Origin: Ailanthus altissimus
Lineage: Eukaryota; Streptophyta; Magnoliopsida; Sapindales; Simaroubaceae
Direction of reading: 5' to 3'
Assembly (NCBI GenBank): GCA_946807835.1
Contig: OX327691.1
Coordinates: 1,314,188-1,378,187, forward strand
Length of the DNA: 64,000 nt
Made by a program: the position numbers and the translations under genes
The notes under the pieces: model-generated
What the model was told of the DNA's origin: nothing
The model's database searches: none
What the model saw: the letters and a program-made list of their open reading frames with translations, nothing else
Shown here: positions 56,040-64,000 of the stretch, piece after piece
How the letters are laid out: each line of letters starts with the position of its first letter
Numbering within the stretch: position 1 is the first letter of the stretch

Positions 56040-57871
56040 TATGAGTACTGAAAAATTCAAAAATAGTTTCTGCCTTTTCCTTTAATTCAGTTCTCGTTAT
56101 TTCTACTAAAACATTAGTAAGAAGTATTAATTATACCTCAATGGTCGCATCCATTGAATTATAGTGTATAGGACAAGGCTTGGAGGATCATTTAACTACA
56201 AGGGTTATAAATTTAAAAGACAAAGATACAATTAAGTAGAAGAAGATTGACAGGGTATGAACATGTCAAAATTCTTTGGCTTGATGGCCTCACTCAAAGC
56301 TGAATTCAATTCACTTATGTCCATTAGTACGACTGCCGTAGAAGACCTTGTATAGAGAGACAAATTTTTTATGATTTTGACCCTAGCTTTTATTAGTCCT
56401 TAGCTTTCACTAGTCCACCATCAGATCCTTTCTAGTATTATTGTTCCCTCTATGATGATGTATTTGCTCAGTTTCTTTGTGTTTCTACCCTAAGTCATGT
56501 TTTTGGATCATCCGTAGTTGGCTCTTCAATCTTGGCCTCTTAGTCATAAAGTTATTTAAAATGATAACAAGGTGATCTTGGAAAAAATTGCCCAAAGTGT
56601 AGTTATTGTCATCGATGGGACATACCTAGGAAAAATGTTACAAGTTACATAGATGACCTCCTTGGGCTGGCAATCTTTCTCAAATTGATCACTTTGAAAC
56701 CATGGACAGCCAGCCTCCATCTTTGACTATTATTGGTGCTGACTAGGAGGACTATCTTAAATATCAAACAGCTAACCAGTTTATCTTCTCTGTTGCTTCT
56801 GTTATCTATATTGGTAATTCAGTCACCTGCTTTACTTAGTCTTCATCTCTTGGACCATAAATCCTTGATTATGGTGCCTCAAATCATATTTATGGTAACT
56901 TTGATTGCTTTCTTATATTTCTGAGTCTAGATCATTATCATCTGTCACTTTAGCTAATGGGTTCAAAATTATTACAAAAGTAATTAGTCGAGCACATCCT
57001 CTGCCTTCATTACTTTTAGACTCTGTCCTCTATATTCCACATTGTTCTTTTGATCTTATATCTATTAGTAAACTAACTCACTTTTTAAATTGTGCTATCA
57101 CATCTGTTAATGACTCTGTACTTATACAGGACGGCAGTACGGGACAAGTGATTGGTGTAAGACATAAGTCACAAGGGCTCTATCATCTGAGTCTTCCTTA
57201 ATGGCTTGTCGCATGCATTGTCACTGAATCTCCATCACTCCTTCATAATCTCTAGGACATCCAAGTTTGTTAAAACTTTGAAAAATGGTTCCAAGTCTTT
57301 CTAGTTTATCGCTATTCAATTATGAGTCATGTAAACTTGAAAAACTCTCTTGTGGGTCATTTTCAAAGCATGTCAATAATTAGGTTGCATCTCCATTTGA
57401 ATTAGTTCATTCAGATAACTAGGGTTCTAATCGAGTTTCTTCTATTTAGGGTTTAAGTACTTTGATATGTTTATTGATGATTATTCATATTGCACTTGGT
57501 TATTTTTAATGAAAAATCAATTTGAATTATTTTCAATCCTTGAATCAGTCTATACTGAAATTAAGACACAATTCCTTACTACTCTTCGTATGTTACCTAG
57601 TAATAATGCACATGAATATTTTTCTTCTTCCTTTACTAAATTCATGTCTTCTCAGGGAATTTTGCATTAGTAGTCCTTTGTCTACCATAATAAAATAGAG
57701 TTCTCGAGCATAAGAATAGACACCTTATTGAAACTGCCTAAATTTTACTTATACACAATCATTTTTCTTTCTAGTTTTGGGCCGACGTTATTCTTGCTAC
57801 TTGTTTTTTGATAAACTGAATTCCCTTCTCAATCTTACAAAATAAAATCCCTCATTTTACTCTATATCATG
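56040..57871 (+). pseudogene. Cop3 gag, protease and integrase (Ty1/copia)
   Basis: gag start: INYTSMVASIEL.CIGQGLE (56116-56180). Zinc knuckle remnant CSYCHRW near 56596-56616. Protease ILDYGASNHIYGNF (DSG of the active site is DYG) near 56860-56900, a frameshift, then SVTLANGFKIITKVISRAHP, SVLYIPHCSFDLISISKLT to 57201. Integrase FELVHSDN, a segment FIDDYSYCTWLFLMKNQFEL and IKTQFLTTLRMLPSNNAHEY (57467-57670, LRSDN to LPSNN), then LETA and FWADVILATCFLIN-like pieces to 57866, where the K LTR enters. Broken throughout. Confidence 0.85.
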
Positions 57872-60227
57872 TGTTGTGATATGGTGTGTGTGATGTGTAT
57901 ACATACGTATAATTTTAAAAATTAAATACGCAGCAAAAGTATTCATACATGTTATACACTATATAACATACTCAAGCATATGATCTCATGTATGATCATT
58001 CAAGCACATATATATATATATATCTCATATATATATTTACAAGCATGATATAAAATGAATTGTAAAAAAATAACCTACCCGGTTTTGAAGGTAGTTTTAC
58101 AATTCTTCAAGATTCCCAATCTTCAATTTGTTGAGCTCACCTTGAAGTATTCCCTTGCATAATTCTAGTTCACAACTAAATCCGGTGGGATTGTGAAGCT
58201 AGAATGGCAGCCACGAATTTCTAGCAATGGGTTATTTTAACACTTAAAAAAATTTGTCCTTATAATTTATTACTACCAAGAGATGAGAAGATTTAAGTGT
58301 TTTCTTTAGTTCCTTACAACTCTTTGTTATGAACCTTAGTAAGCCTTTGCTAACTCTCTCAACACTTTGAGAAAAACACTTAGGAAATGCTCTCAATTCT
58401 CCCTACTTTCTCCTTGGCTGAATCTTGCATTCTCTAACACACAAATTGAACTCTTTCAATTTTGGTTTAGTATAAAAATGATTACTTCTCTTAGTGCTCC
58501 ACTGCCACTTAGCTATGTTTGCCATTACACACAATAATCAAACATATATTTCACTTAACAAATTGATTCATTTGTATGAATCAATTGCTAGAGAGGAAAT
58601 GGCAATTAATCAATGTTGAGTGGTAACACCACTTCACAAATGCACCATTTAACAAATTCTAAGTGGCCAACATTGCTTATTATTAATAACAAGTGCTTAC
58701 TCCATTACTAAATGGTGTTTTCTACTTATTTCAATTAATAATAATAATTTCATTAATATATAAAATATTAATAATTCAAAACTATTTTGAATATTTACAT
58801 TTACCTTATATGTATTTACCAAGCAAGGTAAATAGGTAAATACATGGTAAATCATTTATGGAGCAAAATTGTGCCACTTGTCAATTTCTTATTGGTTAAT
58901 AACTCTTGTAAACCAATAATGTATTTTACATTCAATTATTGACAAGTGAATAATATAAGGAACCTTGAAACATATTTTCACTTTGCTGAAAATTGTTGGA
59001 TTAATTGTTTAATCCAATTCACTGCCTCAGTGCACAATGAGTACACTTTATATTGTGAGACTCTCTAGGTCCATGCCTGATTTGTCATATGAAACTATTT
59101 CATACGTCCGTGAACAATGTCCCACACACATGTTATGGATATTACAAAATGGCGCATTAGACCATACAAGTTAAGGTCATAACATATTCGTATAATCCTT
59201 CCATCATAGATATCCTAGAAGAGCGGAGATATAGATCAACACCGTCAAGTCTCCATATGCTCAACCATAAACTTATCTCTAGGTTTGTATCTCAATAGAT
59301 AATATCCGTAAACATTTTTATAATGTTATTTTCCCCGAGGATAAAACTAATTCTCGGATATTTCTGCTTATGGCCATAAGACTTTCTGAAATACAATCTT
59401 GGAGTTTTAGGATATTTTACTCACCTAATTGAGTTAATGGATCCCATATCTGTACACACCGGACTTCATACTCATCGGACCATACCTAACGACACTCAGC
59501 GGTCAAACCATGAAAAGTATCTGACATGTGTGAAACCAAAGTATGGTAGATCACTCACAAGTTCATCGTGGCACTCAGGTCTAAGGACCACGAATACTAC
59601 TCAACTCGAACGATCCTCCATGGACGGCTTTATAGGATGTCTATTGGAGATCTTTGTGAGTCTGTTCAATATTCAGTCCTTACTGAATACTTGTATCTCT
59701 ATACAAGTTTTCACTAAACTCATGGTCTGCTAAGACTAACCATCTGGACTATCCGGATATAGACATACACTGATATATATATATATATTAAGGTCTTTAC
59801 TAACAAACCCACATTAGTAAAGATAGATCAGGAACATTAAGTTTAAGAATATATTTGCATAATAATATTTCCTGCACCATTTGCAACTCATTGCAACTAC
59901 GTCATTACTAATATATTCTTAGGTCTTTATCCCATTTCAGACAAGGCTCTAACTCTTTAGATTTCGCTAACTCTTATAACCTGATAACTCTTATCAGTGC
60001 TAACTTTTAGCATTTATATCTTTTAGCGTTACTAACTCTTAGTTCTGATCTAAACTCTTTTAGATCAGATCTGAACTCTTTCAGATCATACAATGTCCAA
60101 AATGTTACAAGCATCTGACCATATATGTATATAAAATAATTAGTGATATATTGAAATCATAATTGTATAACACATAAAGCAAATATTTATACCCAAAAGA
60201 GATGGCACATAAGCACAAATCCCAACA
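57872..60227 (-). mobile_element. Intact solo LTR (family K-b) in Cop3
   Basis: 2,356 bp with perfect 5-bp target duplication tcatg (57867-57871, 60228-60232). Minus-strand ends TGTTGGGATTTGTGC and ATATCACAACA give a TGTTG/CAACA inverted tip. The best-preserved ends of the family here. Contains an (AT)n run near 58010-58035. No internal region. Confidence 0.93.
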
Positions 60228-60938
60228 TCATGATCAGCCATTGTATCTTCTTTCGCCATATATCTTAGCTGTACATGCTTTGTCTATGTCTTTTCTCTCG
60301 GCAAGACAAGTTATCTACTCGGTCCATCAAATGTATTTTTCTTGGCTACTCCATATTTAGAAAGGGTAAGTGTTATTCTCCTGACACACGTCTATATTTC
60401 CTTTCTACTGATGTCACATTTTTTGAGTCTCCCCTTTCTTTTTTTCATCTCTTTCAGAAAATAAATCAGCCATAGAGGTTCTTCCAATTCCTTACATTTC
60501 TACTCCTCTTGAGTCAATCATTGAACCTATACATGTCCTACAAGAGAATCTCCCTCTTTGGCTTATGATAGTCTTGTTTCGTTTGATCCTGTAGGTGATG
60601 ACAGTGATACTGCTCCTAAGGCTCCCATTGACTCACTTTATGCTTCAGATTCCTCTCCTACTAAGGTCTTGCCTCCTGTTAACCAATTTTTAATTGTTGT
60701 CCGTAAAGGTATACGATACACTTGCAACCTTCATCCTATATACAATTTTCTTAGTTATTATTGACTATCTTCAACATACTATATTTTTGTGTCTACTTTA
60801 TCTTCTATCTTTATTCCTACCACTCTTTGTGAGGTTCTTTCACATCCTGGGTGGTGTCAAGCAATAGTTGAGAAAATGACTGCTTTGCACAATAATGGTA
60901 TATAGAAATTAGTCCAGTTGCCACTAGAACACTCTACT
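60228..60938 (+). pseudogene. Cop3 integrase end to reverse transcriptase start
   Basis: Continues Cop3: DQPLYLLSP, KLSTRSIKCIFLGYS, GKCYSPDTRLYFLSTDVTFF (60300-60425), the copia integrase C-tail, then YTCNLHPIYNFLSYY and SHPGWCQAIVEKMTALHNNG near 60840-60900, the RT start. It stops at LEHST near 60938, where an unrelated repeat begins. RT core, RNase H and 3' LTR are missing. Confidence 0.85.
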
Positions 60939-62015
60939 TGATAAGACCCGCCCCGAGACCTCTACTGTAGATCCTGGTGGCCCTGTCGGGCGCCCCAATA
61001 GAAGTTCCTCAGATTCTAACTATCAACGTTGGGAAATTCCGCAAGATGAACTCCTAGTTAATTGTTGTTATTACTGATAAAATCTTAAAATATGCGTGAA
61101 AATAATTTATTAAATTTTTAAAAAAAGGGACAAAGTTTCCTCAGTTTTTCTGAAAATACAATACAAAGCCTATAAGAAAAATCACACTTCTAATTCAAAT
61201 AGCTTTCTCAACTTCCAAATAGGACCTTCAGTCCTTCCAAAATCAAATCCAAACTCAAACCAAACAGTTTCAATCCAATCACAAAATTTACAAACTGATG
61301 AAAAGTGAAAACTATCACCATAATACCTAAACTATTTCTTATTTGTTCAAAACATATTTACAATATGCACAAATATTATATCTACTATGCAGAAAGTCAA
61401 AAGGGTGTACTCAGCGCATTTACATTTACATTTACAAAATATTCTTCTAATTTGGTCCACTAATCAACAGTAGGAGAACCAACAACCTGTGTACGCCTAC
61501 ACCTAGAAAAGGGGTTTAGAAAACATAAAACACAAAATGAGTGAGCTTAAAGAGCTCAGCGAGTGCATTTAAAATTTTTAGTAAAAATAAAATTCTGTAT
61601 AAATAGTAAATACCGTGAAACTGCCTAAAACATGCTTCTCAAGCCATTATAGAACTATAAAACTGTTTTTAAACATCATCTGCCGATAAAATCTTCCCGA
61701 GCAGTTTTTATTAATAATTTATATAAATAATAGCAAGAATCTATAAAACATAGTAGCCAACATGCATATATATATAAAAACACTGATATGTGTTCGGTAC
61801 TTAAAAACTACTAAAATTCTCGCTTGGCAATTTTCTTCTAAACTGTGCCAAATGCTAACCCTAAAGCTCTATGCTCACGCGGAGACTAAATTAGCACTGC
61901 ACACGTGAATAGGTGACAGGGCGTCTAAACTAGCAACACCCACTGTGACAATCTAAAGACATCTCACTGGCTATGTAGCGGAATCCTACAACTCTTACAT
62001 ATAGCGAGACAATAT
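60939..62015. repeat. Unidentified repeat truncating Cop3
   Basis: Starts TGATAAGACCCGCCCCGAGACC, which could be an LTR tip. It has mixed composition, no long ORF, and GAGTGAGCTTAAAGAGCTCAGCGAGTG (61539-61565) with an internal inverted AAAGAGCTC. Interrupted at 62016 by a K LTR and continuing after 63980. I do not recognise the family. Confidence 0.4.
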
Positions 62016-62483
62016 TATCAGCGTAGTCGGATCTTAGGCACGTGGGTGTATGCATGTGTAATTGTGTCTATTGCCCAACGCAGCGGAAATATAAATTTTG
62101 CAATAAATACAATAAATAAATATATTAATCACTTTAATATATTAATAAGGTTAGAGAACTCACCAAACATGTAACATTATACACGTGTATATCCTGGAGT
62201 CTGCATGGAGATGAACTCGTGTGCAGTTCTAGTCACCAACTCGGTGGGCTTGGTGAGCTAGAACAGTAGCTCTGTATTCAGCCTGTAACTCTTAATCCCC
62301 AAAATAGCCGAGAGTGAATTTACATCTTTTTCTCTAAAAGGATAAGAAATGGAGATTTGAAGTAATTCATAATTGCTCCAATTTCATTTTCCTCCCTTTT
62401 TTCCTTTTTTTTTCCTTTTTCTTTCTTTCTTTTCTCTTTTTCTCTCTCGACCAAATCTTCTCATCTCACTTTCTTTTTCTTTT

Positions 62484-62520
<37 letters not shown>

Positions 62521-63980
62521 TAAGAAAGATATATTGATTATTTAACTATTAAATAATCAAACTGAGAAATGACCATTTTGCCCGTCATAAATAGTTACCA
62601 AGTTCACTCCCTAGTGGGTCCCACAAAATCCCACACTTGGATAAACTCAACTGAGGGTCCATAATACGCTACGTATCATAATACAATTAGTAAATAAAAA
62701 TTATTAACTAATTGTTGTATTTAACACTTAAATACAGACACACACACATTCCCGTGGAAGTGCTGAATATTGTTGGATTTAACAATTTAATCTAGCACGC
62801 TGCCCCAGTGCACAACGAGTACACTCCATATCGTGGGACTCCCTAGGTCCTACGCCTGATTCATCAAATGGAACTATTCCATGAGTCCGTGAGCAATGCC
62901 CCACGCACACGTCATGGATATACAAATCAGCGCGTTGAACTATACAGGCTGAGGTTACAACGTATACGTATAGTCCTTCCGTCATGATATCCTAGATATG
63001 CGGGGGTATAAATTATCACCGTCAAATCCCCATGTGCTCATCCATGTCCTATCTCCAGACTTGTATCTCAATGAACAATATGCGCAAACTCCTTTGCCAT
63101 ATTGTTCGACTCTGGTGGAACTCTTTTCCGGGATTATTGCTTGTGGCCACAAGACTTTCTGAGATACAATCTCAAAGCATTTGGATATCTAACTCCACAT
63201 GGGAGTTGACGGATCCCATATCTGTACGCACCAGACTCCATAAGCATCGGACCATACCCAGTGACACCCAGCGGTCACACCATGAAAGGTTTATGACATG
63301 TGTGGAACCAAAGTATGGTGGATCACTTACAAGCCCACCGTGGCACTCAGGTCAAATAACCACGTATACTACTCAACTCGAGAGGACCCTCTATTGACGG
63401 CTTATATAGGATGTCTATCGAAGGCCATCATGAGTCTATCCCATATCCAGTCCTAATTGGATACCTATATGTCAATACGAGCTCTAAGCTCACAGTCGAT
63501 CAGGAACGACCATCTATACCCGATAGGTATGACATATGCTGATCTATATATATAAGGGTATCCACCGATAGACCCGCATCAGTAGAAATAGATCAGTGAC
63601 AATTATTCGAGAATATACTTACGCAACTTGCATTTTCTGGCACCCAATTGCAACTCTTGCAACTATTCAGGTACTAGTATACTCCCAAGTCTATGTCCCA
63701 TTACAGATAAGGCTCCAACTCTTGGATCTGCTGAGTATTATAACCAGCTAACACTTAGCTGTGCTAACATTTAGCATTTATATCTCTCAGCGTGGCTAAC
63801 TATGAGCCCTTATCTAAACCTTTTAGATCTGATCCGAACTTCTTCAAATCTACAATGTCTGTAATGTTACATGCATAATACTATATAAATTGGTATTAGC
63901 GATTTAATGGGAATGTACACTTGTATAAATACACAAATATATGTACATTCAAGGATGGCACGTAAGCACTGACCCTAACA
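62016..63980 (-). mobile_element. Solo LTR (family K-a)
   Basis: 1,965 bp; the minus-strand start TGTTAGGGTCAGTGCTTACG is at 63980. Perfect aatat flanks at 62011-62015 and 63981-63985 if the decayed left tip is taken as TATCAGCG. Contains a long pyrimidine tract (62385-62450) and a (TA)n run (62488-62513). About 90% like 27769-29880 in parts. No internal region. Confidence 0.82.
62488..62513. repeat. (TA)n microsatellite
   Basis: About 13 TA units inside the K-a LTR. Shorter TA/AT runs are at 4181-4199, 30081-30102 and 58010-58035. Confidence 0.9.
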
Positions 63981-64000
63981 AATATCCCGTACACATATAG
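63981..64000. other. Right flank of the last K LTR
   Basis: Target duplication aatat then 15 bp, the presumed continuation of the repeat at 60939-62015; too short to judge. Confidence 0.4.

Overview
The window is repeat-dense nuclear DNA of a flowering plant, most likely a eudicot; I do not name a species. The reasons are dense Ty1/copia and Ty3/gypsy (Athila-type) LTR retrotransposons nested in each other, an AT-rich background with many A/T runs, one intron-containing plant gene with GT..AG splice sites, and fragments of plant genes (a cytokinin-activating LOG gene and chloroplast ndhH) inside transposons. There is no operon, ribosome binding site, CRISPR array or other prokaryotic feature.

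Layout. (1) 1-16250 is a nested block. A decayed copia element, Cop1 (+), is split at 2720-4213 by a solo gypsy-type LTR with a perfect target-site duplication, and at 6107-15093 by a second copia element, Cop2 (+). Cop2 has 2.2-kb LTRs (family K) and an initiator-Met primer site; its interior holds inverted SINE-like copies and a stray LTR piece. (2) 16251-19497 is the only unique gene space. It has one two-exon gene (16852-18727) that joins a secretory signal, a LEA-type helical repeat region and a four-helix TMEM205-like membrane domain. (3) 19498-25701 holds three solo LTRs in AT-rich DNA. (4) 25702-55313 is a roughly 30-kb nest on the minus strand. The outer Athila-type element, Ath1, has its 3' LTR (25702-30802) broken by two solo LTRs and its gag (52318-53830) separated from its pol (31698-35020). 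Between them lies a nearly complete second Athila-type element, Ath2 (38517-52317), plus the start of a tandem third unit, Ath3, which shares an LTR with Ath2 and is fused to Ath1 pol. A K-family solo LTR at 35095-37360 sits at that fusion. (5) 55314-60938 is a third copia element, Cop3 (+), with an intact solo K LTR and a perfect TSD. (6) 60939-64000 is an unidentified repeat holding another K LTR.

The points most worth a second look are all in Ath2. Between integrase and the 3' LTR it carries, in its own sense, (a) an uninterrupted 183-codon ORF for a basic, cysteine-rich protein that recalls the nucleic-acid-binding/silencing-suppressor proteins of some plant RNA viruses, and (b) an intronless, degenerate copy of a LOG gene. 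The Ath2 and Ath3 leaders have a minisatellite that repeats a three-codon upstream ORF. The Ath1 5' LTR contains a roughly 105-bp fragment of ndhH that is absent from its partner LTR.

Apart from the LEA/TMEM205 gene and the 183-codon ORF, nearly every coding trace is broken by stops, frameshifts or insertions, so the window is best read as a record of nested transposition, LTR-LTR recombination and template switching.
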